64,000 nt of DNA from Acidobacteriaceae bacterium (GTDB taxonomy: Bacteria > Acidobacteriota > Terriglobia > Terriglobales > Acidobacteriaceae), in NCBI GenBank assembly GCA_030041435.1, contig JASHNW010000042.1, forward strand, positions 1 through 64,000, written 5' to 3'. The notes beneath the pieces are model-generated. The model did not search any database. It was not told where the DNA came from and saw only the letters and a program-made list of their open reading frames with translations. Positions 51,676 through 62,020 of this stretch are shown piece by piece; position 1 is the first letter of the stretch; every line of letters starts with the position of its first letter. The position numbers were made by a program, and so were the translations under genes.

Positions 51676-54600
51676 GACGCGGCTCCTTCGATTTCCGGGC
51701 GGAACGTATCGCGCGTTTTGCCCGTGATACGGAGGCGCAGGCTGTCCAGGGTGAGATAGACGACCGGCGTGGTGTACAGGGTAATGAGCTGGCTGAGCAG
51801 CAGGCCGCCGACAATCGTGATGCCCAGCGGCCGGCGCAGCTCTGAGCCGGTGCCGGTGCCGAAGGCGAGCGGCAGCGCACCGCAGGTGGCGGCCATGGTG
51901 GTCATCATGATGGGTCGGAAGCGCAGCATGCAGGCTTCGAAGATGGCATCGTAAGTGCTTTTTTGCTCTTCGCGCTCGGCCATCAGGGCAAAGTCGATCA
52001 TCATGATCGCGTTCTTCTTCACGATGCCGATGAGCAGAATGATGCCGATGATGGAGATAACGTTCAGATCCATGTGGAAGATCATGAGCGCGAGCATGGC
52101 TCCGATGGAGGCCGACGGAAGCGTGGAGAGGATGGTGAAGGGGTGCACCAGGCTCTCATACAGAATGCCCAGCACGATGTAAACGGCCAGAATCGCGGTG
52201 ATCACCAGGTATTTCTCGGTTGCCAGCGAATCCTGATAGGCCTGCGCGGTGCCGGCGAAGAATCCGCGGACCGTGGACGGCATGCCGAGACGCGTCTCCA
52301 TTTCGGTCACTTCACGGGTGGCGTCGCTCAGCGACATGCCGTTGGCAAGATTGAAGGAAACGGTGACCGATGGAAACAGCCCCGTGTGATTCACCTCGAG
52401 CGGTGTCGTTCCGGTCTGAGCTGAGAGCATCGTAAACAGCGGAGAGATGGAATTGAGACCCGCCGGCGCAGCAGACGAAGTCGACGATGTGCCGGCTGTA
52501 TTTAACCAGATGTCGTTGAGTCCCTCTGGCGACTGCCAGAACTGAGGTGCGACCTCCATCACGACGTAGTATTGATTGAGCTGCGTATAGATGACAGATA
52601 CTTCCGACTGCCCGAAGGCGCTATAGAGCGAGCTGTCGAGAGATTGCGGAGTCTGTCCGAGGCGCGCCGCGGCAACCCGGTCGTAGTCGAGCATCTCCTC
52701 CAAACCGCCATTCTGCTGGTCCGTGTTGACATCTTCAAGCCCGGGAAGCTTCTGCATGTGCTCGAGCAGAATCGGACCCCACTTGTCCAGGTCGGGAATA
52801 TTATCCGACTGGACCGTGTACTGGTACAGCGCGGAGCTGGATCGGCCGCCGATGCGAAGGTCCTGGACAGGTTGCAGAAAGGCAGAGGCAATCGGCAGGT
52901 TGTTGATCTTCGGCCGCAGGTCGTTGATGACCTGCATGGCGCTCTCCTTCCGCTCTCCGGGCCCGTCTCCCAGGGGCTTGAGCGCCACGTAGATGAATCC
53001 GCCATTGCTGGAACCGTTGCCGCCCGTATAGGCGTTGGCATGAGCCACAGCCGGATGCGCCTTGATGATCTGCATCAGCTTGCGAACGGAATAGTTCATG
53101 AAAGGGAATGACGCATCCTGCGGGCCCTGTACCCCGCCCACGATGGCCCCCGTGTCCTGTTGCGGGAAGAAGCCTTTGGGAATTCGGTAGATCACCACGA
53201 AATTAAGCGCGATGGTCAGCGCCAGAACAATGAGCATCAACAGTGAATTTTCGAGCGCCCACGTGAGCGACCGACGGTAGGTCGAGAGCATCCCGTTGAA
53301 GAAGCCCTCGCTGGCGCGATAGAACCAATTGTGTTCCCCTTCTGTGTCGTGCTGCTTCAGCAGGTGCGCGCACATGGTCGGCGTGGTGGTGAGCGAGACT
53401 ACCAGGGAGACCATGATTGCCACCGAAAGAGTAACGGCAAACTCGCGAAACAGACGCCCTACGATGCCGCCCATCATCAGGATGGGAATGAAGACGGCGA
53501 TGAGCGACATGCTGATGGAAAAGACGGTGAATCCGATTTCGCGCGCACCGATCAGAGCTGCGTTAAACGGCGGCATACCGCTCTCGAGGTGACGCGTAAT
53601 GTTCTCCATCACGACGATCGCGTCGTCCACGACGAAGCCGGTGGCGATGGTGAGAGCCATCAGCGAGAGGTTGTCGATGCTGTAGCCCAGCAGATACATC
53701 ACCGCGAAGGTCCCGATCAGGGATACGGGAACGGCAACGCTGGGAATCAGCGTTGCTCGCGGGCTGCGCAGGAAAAAGAAGACGACCAGCACGACCAGCA
53801 CAACGGAACCTGCCAGCGTCTTCTCCACGCTGCTAACCGAGGCGCGAATGGTGTTGGTGCGATCGAGAACGATGGTGGTATCGATGCCCTGCGGCAGCAC
53901 GGCTTCCAGGAACGGAAGCTGAGAGCGGATGCTGTCGACGGTCTGAATGATGTTCGCCCCGGGCTGGCGGAAGATGATGACAAAAACCGCGCGGGTGCCA
54001 TCCATGTACCCGGCAGTGCGGATATTCTGAGTCGAGTCGTAGACGCCGGCTACGTCAGAGAGCCGCACGGCCGCGCCGTTGTGATAGCCGACGATCAGCG
54101 GCGCATACTGGCTGGCCTTTGAAATCTGATCGTTGGTAATGATGTCCGCGGTGACCGCGCCGTCGGAAAGCTGGCCGCGCGGCTCATGCGAATTCTGCAG
54201 GCTGAGAACGGATTGCACACTGCCGAGGGTGAGCCCGAAACTCTCCAGCTTGGTGGGATCGACCTCGACGCGGACAGAAGGCGTTGCTCCGCCACCCACG
54301 AAGACCTGGCCGACTCCGTTAATTTGCGAGAGCTTCTGTTCCAGAATCGTGGACGCCAGATCGTAAACCTTGGTTATGTCGTATTTTTTTGAGGTCAGGC
54401 CCAGGATCATGATCGGCGCGTCCGCCGGATTCGATTTGTAATACGACGGATTGCTGGGAAGATTTGCGGGCAGGTAGGTGCGGGCAGCGTTGATGGCAGC
54501 CTGGACATCGTGGGCCGCGCCATCGATGTTACGGCTGAGCTCGAACTGCAGCGTGATCTGCGTGCTGCCGAGGGAGCTGGAGGAGGTCATCTCCGTGATG

Positions 54601-54827
54601 CCGGCAATGTGCCCGAGTTGCCGCTCCAGCGGGGTGGCCACCGACGCTGCCATGATCTGGGCGCTGGCGCCCGGCAGACTGGCGCGCACGTTGATCGTGG
54701 GGAAGTCGACCTGCGGCAGCGGAGCGACGGGCAGCACCGTGAATCCGATGGCTCCGGCGATAGCCACAGCGATGGTGAGCAGCGTGGTGCCGATCGGTCT
54801 CCGAATGAAGGTCCACGAGAAACTCAC
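51672..54827 (-). CDS. RND efflux permease, second (MdtC-like)
   Basis: This 1051-residue protein has the RND family plan: twelve membrane helices and two large periplasmic loops. Recognisable are the N-terminal FIRRPIGTTLLTIAVAIAGA, GFVVDDAIVVMENI with the proton-relay aspartates, and the second-half IGIVKKNAIMMIDFAL. A GTG start at 54827 with GGGAGG upstream overlaps the first permease stop by 4 bp. Paired different permeases after one fusion protein are typical of MdtABC (multidrug, bile salt, novobiocin) and form heterotrimers. A short Ser/Thr/Ala loop is also present near residue 778. Confidence 0.92.
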   Translation of the reverse strand: MSFSWTFIRRPIGTTLLTIAVAIAGAIGFTVLPVAPLPQVDFPTINVRASLPGASAQIMAASVATPLERQLGHIAGITEMTSSSSLGSTQITLQFELSRNIDGAAHDVQAAINAARTYLPANLPSNPSYYKSNPADAPIMILGLTSKKYDITKVYDLASTILEQKLSQINGVGQVFVGGGATPSVRVEVDPTKLESFGLTLGSVQSVLSLQNSHEPRGQLSDGAVTADIITNDQISKASQYAPLIVGYHNGAAVRLSDVAGVYDSTQNIRTAGYMDGTRAVFVIIFRQPGANIIQTVDSIRSQLPFLEAVLPQGIDTTIVLDRTNTIRASVSSVEKTLAGSVVLVVLVVFFFLRSPRATLIPSVAVPVSLIGTFAVMYLLGYSIDNLSLMALTIATGFVVDDAIVVMENITRHLESGMPPFNAALIGAREIGFTVFSISMSLIAVFIPILMMGGIVGRLFREFAVTLSVAIMVSLVVSLTTTPTMCAHLLKQHDTEGEHNWFYRASEGFFNGMLSTYRRSLTWALENSLLMLIVLALTIALNFVVIYRIPKGFFPQQDTGAIVGGVQGPQDASFPFMNYSVRKLMQIIKAHPAVAHANAYTGGNGSSNGGFIYVALKPLGDGPGERKESAMQVINDLRPKINNLPIASAFLQPVQDLRIGGRSSSALYQYTVQSDNIPDLDKWGPILLEHMQKLPGLEDVNTDQQNGGLEEMLDYDRVAAARLGQTPQSLDSSLYSAFGQSEVSVIYTQLNQYYVVMEVAPQFWQSPEGLNDIWLNTAGTSSTSSAAPAGLNSISPLFTMLSAQTGTTPLEVNHTGLFPSVTVSFNLANGMSLSDATREVTEMETRLGMPSTVRGFFAGTAQAYQDSLATEKYLVITAILAVYIVLGILYESLVHPFTILSTLPSASIGAMLALMIFHMDLNVISIIGIILLIGIVKKNAIMMIDFALMAEREEQKSTYDAIFEACMLRFRPIMMTTMAATCGALPLAFGTGTGSELRRPLGITIVGGLLLSQLITLYTTPVVYLTLDSLRLRITGKTRDTFRPEIEGAAS

Positions 54828-57800
54828 AGGGTAGCCTCCCCAGGACCGGGAATGGGGCTGCCGGTGTGCGCGGCCTGGTCGGACGGGCGCCGGCCGGTGA
54901 GGCGCTGGCCGATCTTATCGAAGAAGATGTAGATGACTGGCGTGGTGTAGAGGGTGAGAACCTGGCTGAGGAGCAGGCCGCCGACCATGGCGATGCCCAG
55001 CGGGCGGCGCAGCTCAGAACCAAGGCCGGTGCCGAGGGCCAGCGGCAGTCCGCCGAGCAGCGCGGCCATAGTGGTCATCATGATGGGCCGAAAGCGCAGC
55101 AGGCTGGCTTCGAAAATCGCGTCGGTGGAGCTCTTGCCGTGCTCGCGCTCCGCTTCGAGGGCGAAGTCGACGATCAGGATACCGTTCTTCTTCACAATGC
55201 CGATGAGCAGGATGATGCCGATGATGGCGACGACGCTGAGGTCCTGATGGAAGAGCATGAGCGACAGCAGCGCGCCGACTCCCGCGGAAGGCAGCGTGGA
55301 AAGAATGGTGACGGGGTGAATGAAGCTTTCGTAGAGTACGCCCAGCACAATGTAGACGGTGACGAGCGCGGCAAGGATCAGCAGCGCTTCATTGGACAAC
55401 GAGTTCTTGAAGGAAGCCGCCGTACCCTGGAATCCCGCCTGCAGGCTGGCTGGAAAACTCAGCTTGGCGGCGACCTTGTCGATGTCGGAAATGGCGGTGC
55501 CGAGAGACGCGTTGGACGCGAGGTTGAAGGAAACGGTGACCGACGGAAACTGTCCCTGGTGATTGATCGACAGAGGTTCGGTTGTGACAGATTCATGCGT
55601 GAACGCGCTGAGTGGCACCGCATTGGCGCCGGTGGCCGCCGTTGTGGTGTTGGAAGTCGTGCCGGCCACGCTGCCGCCGTTGATGGAGGATGTCCCCTGC
55701 GTGCTGGTGACGCCGGACAGGACCGAGGCTGGAGCACTCACGGCACTCGAGGATGGCGTGTATTTGACCGAGGAAGTGAGGGTGTTTGAGCCCGCCGCAG
55801 CCGACGCGGACGAAGCGTAGGACGTAGCCGCCGCAGCTCCGCTGGCTCCGGAAGACGCGCTGCTCTGGATGTACAGATCGCCGAGGTTGGCAGGGTTCTG
55901 CTGCCACTGCGGCGCGGTTTCGAGCACCACGTGATACTGGTTCAATTGCGTGTACAGAGTGCTGATCTGGCGCTGGCCATACGCGTCGTAGAGCGTATTG
56001 TCGATAGTGGTCGGAGCGATGCCCAGCCGCGATGCAGTGACCCGATCGATCATCAGCGAGACGGCGCGCCCGTCGGTTTGCTGATCGGTCGCCACATCTT
56101 CCAGTTCGGGCAGCTTCTTCAGTTCCGCCACGAACTTGTCCGTCCACTCGTTCAGCTCGTCGGTGTCCGGGTCTTCGAGCGTGTACTGGTATTGGGTGCG
56201 GCTCACGCGGTCGTCGACGGTGATGTCCTGCACCGGCTGCATGTAGAGATGAACACCGGAGACCTGCTGCAGGCTGCTTTGCAGGCGGCGAATCACGTCG
56301 GAGGCGCTGATTCCGCTGGGAACGCGCTGTTTCAGCGGCTTCAGGTTGATCGAGATGCGGCCGCTGTTCAGCGTGGTGTTGATCCCGTCCGCGCCGATGA
56401 AGGACGAGAGACTCTCGACGGCCGGATCCTTCAGAATGACCCCGTCCAGTTCCTGTTGTTTGGCCGACATGGCGGCAAAGGAGATCGACTGCGGCGCCTG
56501 CGAGATGCCCTGAATCACGCCCGTATCCTGGACCGGGAAAAATCCTTTGGGAATGACGATGTAGAGATAAATCGTGAGAATCAGCGTACCGAGGGCGATG
56601 AGCAGCGTGATTCCCTGGTAGCGGAGCACGACCTTCAGCGTGCGTCCGTAGAAATCGATCATGCGGTTGAAGACATGCTCGGAAGCCCGATAGAAGCGGG
56701 TCTGCTGCGACTCCGGATTGTGTCGCAGAATGCGCGAGCACATCATGGGAGTGAGCGTGAGTGAGACGATCGCCGAAATGACAATGGTGACGGCGAGCGT
56801 CACGGCGAATTCCCGGAACAGACGCCCCACCACGTCGCCCATGAAGAGCAGCGGTATCAGCACGGCGATAAGAGACACCGTCAGAGAAATGATGGTGAAG
56901 CCGATCTGGCTGGCCCCGGTCAGTGCCGCCTGCATCGGCGACATCCCCTCTTCGAGAAAACGAGAGATGTTCTCGATCATGACGATCGCATCGTCCACCA
57001 CGAAGCCGGTGGAAATGGTGAGCGCCATCAGGGAGAGGTTGTCGAGACTGTATCCAAGCAGGTACATTACCGCGAACGTCCCGATCAGCGACAGCGGGAC
57101 CGCCACGCTGGGAATGATCGTCGCGTACAGGCTGCGCAGGAACAGGAAGATCACCAGCACCACCAGCCCGATCGTCAGCATCAGCTCGAATTCCACATCG
57201 TCGACCGACGACTGAATGCTGGTCGTCATGTCGGTCATGGTGGTGATGTGGATGGAAGCGGGGAGATCAGTTTCCAGCTGCGGAAGGATTTTTTGGATAC
57301 TGCGGACGACGGTGATAGTGTTGGCGCCGGGCTGCCGCTGGATGTTCAGAATAACGGCCGGAGTGAGGCTGCCGGATTTCGACGAGCTGTTTCCCATCCA
57401 GGCAGCCTGTTTCGAGTTTTCGACTCCATTGACCACGTTGGCGACATCTTTGACGAGGACGGCCGCGCCGTTGCGGTAGGCAACCACAACGTTCTTGTAA
57501 TCGTTGGCCTCGGTGATCTGATCGTTGGAGTCGATCTGGTAGTCCTGGCGTGGGCCGTCGAAGTTGCCTTTGGCCGAATTAACACTGGACTGGACGAGGG
57601 CGGTGCGCAGGTCCTCCATATTGAGGCCATAGGAGGAGAGCGCCACCGGATTCGCCTGGATGCGAACGGCGGGCTTCTGACCGCCGCTGATGCTGACCAG
57701 ACCCACGCCGCTGAGCTGCGAGATTTTGGGCGCCAGCCGCGTGTCCACCAGGTCCTCCACGTCGGACAGCGGTATGGTCTTCGACGTAATCGCCAGCGTG

Positions 57801-58219
57801 AGGATGGGCGCATCCGCGGGGTTCGTCTTGTTGTAGACAGGAGGTGCGGGCAAATCGGAAGGCAAATAGGACTGGCCGCCGTTGATGGCCGACTGCACCT
57901 CTTCCTCGGCCACGTCCATGGAGAGTGCAAGGTTGAACTGGAGGACGATCACCGAGACGCCGCCGGCGCTGGTGGAGGTCATCTGGCTGAGTCCCTGCAT
58001 TTCCCCGAATTGGCGCTCCAGAGGGGCCGTAATCGTGGTCGCGGTAACGTCCGGGCTGGCGCCGGGATAGAACGTCAGAACCTGGATGGTGGGGTAATCG
58101 ACCTCCGGCAGTGCCGAGACCGGCAGTTGCGTGAAGGCGACAATGCCCACCAGCAGGATTGCCGCCATCAGCAGCGACGTCGCGACCGGCCGCAGAATAA
58201 ATGGACGGGACGGACTCAC
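54824..58219 (-). CDS. RND efflux permease, first (MdtB-like), with low-complexity insertion
   Basis: This 1131-residue permease has the same plan as the neighbour (GFVVDDAIVMIENISRFLEE; IGIVKKNGILIVDFAL) but is about 80-90 residues longer. The extra length is a Ser/Ala/Thr/Gly-rich segment at about residues 784-873 (DNA roughly 55600-55867) in the second periplasmic loop, just before the conserved INHQGQFPSVTVSFN. This loop lies near the fusion-protein contact area. A GTG start at 58219 overlaps the fusion protein stop by 4 bp. The two permeases probably form a heterotrimer. Confidence 0.92.
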   Translation of the reverse strand: MSPSRPFILRPVATSLLMAAILLVGIVAFTQLPVSALPEVDYPTIQVLTFYPGASPDVTATTITAPLERQFGEMQGLSQMTSTSAGGVSVIVLQFNLALSMDVAEEEVQSAINGGQSYLPSDLPAPPVYNKTNPADAPILTLAITSKTIPLSDVEDLVDTRLAPKISQLSGVGLVSISGGQKPAVRIQANPVALSSYGLNMEDLRTALVQSSVNSAKGNFDGPRQDYQIDSNDQITEANDYKNVVVAYRNGAAVLVKDVANVVNGVENSKQAAWMGNSSSKSGSLTPAVILNIQRQPGANTITVVRSIQKILPQLETDLPASIHITTMTDMTTSIQSSVDDVEFELMLTIGLVVLVIFLFLRSLYATIIPSVAVPLSLIGTFAVMYLLGYSLDNLSLMALTISTGFVVDDAIVMIENISRFLEEGMSPMQAALTGASQIGFTIISLTVSLIAVLIPLLFMGDVVGRLFREFAVTLAVTIVISAIVSLTLTPMMCSRILRHNPESQQTRFYRASEHVFNRMIDFYGRTLKVVLRYQGITLLIALGTLILTIYLYIVIPKGFFPVQDTGVIQGISQAPQSISFAAMSAKQQELDGVILKDPAVESLSSFIGADGINTTLNSGRISINLKPLKQRVPSGISASDVIRRLQSSLQQVSGVHLYMQPVQDITVDDRVSRTQYQYTLEDPDTDELNEWTDKFVAELKKLPELEDVATDQQTDGRAVSLMIDRVTASRLGIAPTTIDNTLYDAYGQRQISTLYTQLNQYHVVLETAPQWQQNPANLGDLYIQSSASSGASGAAAATSYASSASAAAGSNTLTSSVKYTPSSSAVSAPASVLSGVTSTQGTSSINGGSVAGTTSNTTTAATGANAVPLSAFTHESVTTEPLSINHQGQFPSVTVSFNLASNASLGTAISDIDKVAAKLSFPASLQAGFQGTAASFKNSLSNEALLILAALVTVYIVLGVLYESFIHPVTILSTLPSAGVGALLSLMLFHQDLSVVAIIGIILLIGIVKKNGILIVDFALEAEREHGKSSTDAIFEASLLRFRPIMMTTMAALLGGLPLALGTGLGSELRRPLGIAMVGGLLLSQVLTLYTTPVIYIFFDKIGQRLTGRRPSDQAAHTGSPIPGPGEATL

Positions 58220-59619
58220 GGGGCACTGCTCTCGCCGCTGATGGTGGTTTGCGTGGTCAGGATGTTCTGATTCGAGAGGAAGACCGGCGCGCCGTCCACC
58301 AGCTTATTGAAGCTGCTGTTAGCCACGATGTTCCCGGGCTGGATACCCTGCACCGCGGTGTTGCCCTTATCGGTTACGCCGGTCTTCACATTCCTCATCA
58401 CGACGTGGTATTCCTGCTCGGTTCCCTGGCCGGTCCTGGAACCCTGAGTCGCGCTGGAAGCCTGGTTGCCGGCTCCGTGCCCGCCCGCGCCGCCCTTCGT
58501 GGCCGGCGCCGCAGCGGTTCCGACATTCTGCCGCGACTGCCCGCCAGTGCTGCCAGGACCAGGCTCGATGAGATAAACGAAGGCGACGTCGCCGTTGTGC
58601 TGCACCGCCGACGACGGGACGAGGATCTGGTTCTTCATGGTCGTGACCAGCAGACGCGTGTTGACGAACTGTTGGGGAAAGAGCGCGCCGTCCGTGTTGG
58701 GAAATGATGCGCGCAGCTTAACGGTGCCCGTCGTGGTATCGATTTGGTTGTCGATCGTCATCAGCTTGCCGGTTGCCAGTTGTTTCGCATTGAAGCTGTC
58801 CCATGCTTCCACTGGAAGCTGCTTGCCGTGGCGCATCTGGTCGAGAACCTGCGGCAAACTACCCTCGGCCAGCGTGAAGATGACGGTGATCGGCTGCAAT
58901 TGCGTGACCACGACCAGAGTGGTGGTCGAGTTGGCGGTGACCAGGTTCCCCGGGTCGACGAGCCGCAGGCCAACTCGCCCGGTGATGGGCGACGTAATGT
59001 GGCAGTAACCCACCTGAACCTGGTCGTAATCAACCGTGCCTTCGTCGTTTTTCACCGTCCCTTGATCCTGCAGGACGAGTTTTTCCTGGTCTTCCAGCGT
59101 CTGGCGGGGGATCGCATTTTTTGCCCACGCCTGCTGGTAGCGGGCCAGATCCATCTGGGCTTCGGCGAGAAGGTTCTGGTCGCGCTGCAGCGCACCCTGG
59201 GCCTCTACGAGCTGCGCCTGGTAGGGGCGCGCGTCGATGTCGATCAGCGGGTCGCCCTTATGGACAACCTGACCTTCGCGATAGTGGACCTCGGTAATCA
59301 CCCCGGTGACCTGCGCCGTGATCCAGTCGGTATACACCGGAGTGACAGTGCCGATGGCATCAAGGTAGACGCCGAGACTGCCAACGGTGGCCGTTGCCGG
59401 AACGACCGGGACCGGGCCGGTGATCATGTGGCGGCCGCCGCCCGCCGCCGCCGCCTGACTCTTGCGGTGCTGGCTGATCACCCAGTAGAAAAGGAGCCCA
59501 AAGAGAATGAGAATGACGGCCCATATCCAGCGATGGCGGCGCTTCCGCGGCGGGTCGGGGGTGGACAGGGGCGGCTGATGATCCCGCGTGGCTGTAGAGG
59601 CGGACGGTTGAGAATTCAT
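58216..59619 (-). CDS. RND efflux membrane fusion protein (MdtA-like)
   Basis: This 467-residue periplasmic adaptor has one N-terminal helix (about 29-47), the HlyD-type beginning YTDWITAQVTGVITEVHYRE, a coiled-coil hairpin (LVEAQGALQRDQNLLAEAQM) and the barrel VGYCHITSPITGRVGLRLVD. Between the barrel and membrane-proximal parts is a Gly/Ala/Ser/Gln-rich insertion at about residues 351-405, making it some 50 residues longer than MdtA. It is the first gene of the four-gene operon. No regulator gene is adjacent. Confidence 0.9.
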   Translation of the reverse strand: MNSQPSASTATRDHQPPLSTPDPPRKRRHRWIWAVILILFGLLFYWVISQHRKSQAAAAGGGRHMITGPVPVVPATATVGSLGVYLDAIGTVTPVYTDWITAQVTGVITEVHYREGQVVHKGDPLIDIDARPYQAQLVEAQGALQRDQNLLAEAQMDLARYQQAWAKNAIPRQTLEDQEKLVLQDQGTVKNDEGTVDYDQVQVGYCHITSPITGRVGLRLVDPGNLVTANSTTTLVVVTQLQPITVIFTLAEGSLPQVLDQMRHGKQLPVEAWDSFNAKQLATGKLMTIDNQIDTTTGTVKLRASFPNTDGALFPQQFVNTRLLVTTMKNQILVPSSAVQHNGDVAFVYLIEPGPGSTGGQSRQNVGTAAAPATKGGAGGHGAGNQASSATQGSRTGQGTEQEYHVVMRNVKTGVTDKGNTAVQGIQPGNIVANSSFNKLVDGAPVFLSNQNILTTQTTISGESSAP

Positions 59620-60179
59620 CTTATTCTTTAGTCGGTCGCTCAGTCGTTCAAAAGTGGATTTTCCGGAAGGAAGACGATCTTTGGCCTACTGCAGGAGGTG
59701 GTCACAAACCGCATCAAACCTGGAGTTTATCACCGCAACCCTGCGCCTTTGCTGAACCCGGTCGTGCGTCTGACGGCGTCAGATGAATCTGTGCCGCGGC
59801 AAAAACACAGACATGCCTTCTGCCGCGGGCAATGTCTTATGGGACGAGTCAGGCGGCCTTTTGGTCGCAAAGCCGGGACGAAAGGAATCGGTTAACATTA
59901 CCGAAACCTGCCGCCGAGCCGGGCGGGCCGCGATGACGCGCATTCCCTGGGTCAAACGCGCTCGATCGCAGCGGTTATGGCAGGCTTCGTTACATCAGCC
60001 GAGCGGGCACTCCGGGCTGGCACCGACAACACCGCCTGATTCCTGGAATTCCCCGCCATCGAGCGCGCTCGGCCGAACAACTTACCGGTGCAGTACGAGC
60101 ATCCAAGTCGCTAAATTGGTGTGGTTTAGCCGCGACCTCCTCCGCCCGGCGACGGGCTCCAACGCAAAAGACGGATTGC
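59620..60179. other. intergenic region between efflux operon and ABC exporter, with candidate operator
   Basis: The 560 bp contain no convincing gene: small ORFs in all frames lack ribosome sites and protein-like composition. Just upstream of the fusion-protein start, 59630-59649 reads (minus strand) ACGACTGAGCGACCGACT, in which CGACYGA units recur, similar in spirit to operators of TetR-type repressors of RND pumps. Divergent promoters for both units must lie here. Confidence 0.4.
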
Positions 60180-62003
60180 ATGAGCGGTAACGGAAAGACG
60201 GGTTCCCGAAACGCCTGGGGAGACCGCATACGAGCGCTGCAGAATGTCCCTCCGGTTCTGAAGATTCTCTGGGAGTCAGGCCCCGGCGTGGTGACGTGGG
60301 GGCTGGCGCTGCGGCTGGTGGCCGCTTGTGTGCCGTGGGCCATCGGCAAAGCCGCGTCACTGATTATTGGCGGCGTTAAGGCGGCGATCGATCACGAGAC
60401 GATGCCGGCGCACTTCTGGTGGATTGTCGTCTCCGAGGTCGCGTTCGCACTGTTCATGGGGGCGTTGTCGCGGGCTATCGACTACACCGATTCCCTGCTT
60501 TCCGACCGCTATACGCACTATGTGAGCGTGCGGGTGATGCGCCAGGCCGCGCGGCTGGACCTGACGACCTACGAGGATCCGGAGTTCTACGACCGGCTGG
60601 AGCGTGCTCGCGTCCAGGCCACTGATCGCCTGGCCATGATCCAGCAGATGGGACGGCTGTTCCAGCAGGCGATAACGACCGTGGTGTGGTCGGTGCAGCT
60701 GGTTTGGTACTCGCCGATTCTGCTTTTGCTGCTGATCGTCGGTGTCGCGCCTTCCTTTGTGGCAGAGACGCACTTTGCGTTTTTGGGATACGCGAAGAAC
60801 TTCCGCCAGACCCCCATCAAGCGAATCATGGACTACCTGCGGCTGGTGGGCGGCAGCAAAGAGGCAGCCAAGGAACTGAAGCTCTTTAATCTGAGCGACT
60901 ACCTCACGAATCGGTTTACCGGCCTTTCAGAACAGATTTATGAGGAGAACGTCGAGCTTTCGCGGAGGAAGCTGTTGTGGGGCGGACTGCTGTCGCTGCT
61001 GGGGACGTGCGGCTACTACGGCGGCTACGTCTGGGCCATCTGGGAAGCAGTCCACGGGCGTTACTCGATCGCGCAGTTCTCTCTGATCACCATTGCCATT
61101 CAGCAGTCGAGTTCCAGCCTGCAGCAGGTTTTCTCCATCGCCTCCGGAATCGCCGACCAGGCGCTGTTCCTGACGGACCTGATTGCGTTCTTCGACATGA
61201 AGCCCATGGTGCAGTCAAAGCCCGATGCCCTGCCCGCGCCCAAACCGATTCGCCGGGGATTTGAATTCCGCAATGTGTCGTTCGCCTACCCGGGAACCGA
61301 GCGGATGGTGCTGAAGAATTTCAATTTCAGCATCGAGCCGGGAGAGCGGATCGCGCTGATCGGCGAAAACGGTCAGGGCAAGACGACCGTGGTGAAGCTG
61401 ATCACGCGGCTCTACGACCCCACCGAGGGCCAGATCCTGCTGGACGGCCTGGACCTGCGCGAATACTCGCTCGAAGACCTGCACCACGAAATGGGCGTCA
61501 TCTTCCAGGACTTCATGCGCTATGAGATGACCGTCCGCGAAAACATCGGCGTCGGCCACGTGGAGGTGGCGCACAGCGACGAGGAGATTGAGACGGCGGC
61601 GCAAAAGAGCCTGGCGGCCGAAGTTGTGCAAAAGCTGGCCGGGGGCTACGACCAGATGCTGGGCCGGCGTTTCGTGAGCGGCGTGGACCTTTCCGGCGGC
61701 GAGTGGCAGCGGATCGCCCTGGCGCGAGCCTACCTGCGCGATGCGCAATTGCTGATTCTGGACGAGCCGACGGCGGCCCTGGATGCGAAGAGCGAACTGG
61801 AGGTCTTCGAGCGCTTCGCCGAACTGACCTCCGGCAAGATGGCGCTGCTTATTTCCCACCGCTTCTCAACAGTGCGCATGGCGGACCGCATCGTAGTACT
61901 GGCAGGCGGACGGCTGGTGGAAGAGGGCACACATCAGCAGTTGATGGCGCTGGGCGGACGCTATGCGGAAATGTTCGAGATGCAGGCGGCAAGCTACCGG
62001 TAA
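60180..62003 (+). CDS. ABC exporter, fused membrane and ATPase domains
   Basis: This 607-residue half-transporter has an N-terminal membrane domain of about six helices (residues 30-330) and an ATPase domain with Walker A GENGQGKTT (about 395-403), a LSGGEWQR signature (about 505-512), Walker B LLILDEPTAALD and the H-loop histidine in LLISHRFSTV. Functions as a homodimer or with a partner to export a substrate. The next gene, 17 bp on, is a cyclic-glucan synthase-like gene, so the exporter may carry a glucan, as NdvA/ChvA does in rhizobia; its membrane domain does not by itself prove that. Confidence 0.88.
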   Translation: MSGNGKTGSRNAWGDRIRALQNVPPVLKILWESGPGVVTWGLALRLVAACVPWAIGKAASLIIGGVKAAIDHETMPAHFWWIVVSEVAFALFMGALSRAIDYTDSLLSDRYTHYVSVRVMRQAARLDLTTYEDPEFYDRLERARVQATDRLAMIQQMGRLFQQAITTVVWSVQLVWYSPILLLLLIVGVAPSFVAETHFAFLGYAKNFRQTPIKRIMDYLRLVGGSKEAAKELKLFNLSDYLTNRFTGLSEQIYEENVELSRRKLLWGGLLSLLGTCGYYGGYVWAIWEAVHGRYSIAQFSLITIAIQQSSSSLQQVFSIASGIADQALFLTDLIAFFDMKPMVQSKPDALPAPKPIRRGFEFRNVSFAYPGTERMVLKNFNFSIEPGERIALIGENGQGKTTVVKLITRLYDPTEGQILLDGLDLREYSLEDLHHEMGVIFQDFMRYEMTVRENIGVGHVEVAHSDEEIETAAQKSLAAEVVQKLAGGYDQMLGRRFVSGVDLSGGEWQRIALARAYLRDAQLLILDEPTAALDAKSELEVFERFAELTSGKMALLISHRFSTVRMADRIVVLAGGRLVEEGTHQQLMALGGRYAEMFEMQAASYR

Positions 62004-62020
62004 CCAACGTGGAAGTGCAG

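Noticed and set aside
59783..60190. 135-codon frame before the ABC exporter
   Set aside because: No ribosome site, irregular composition and overlap with the exporter start; treated as intergenic.
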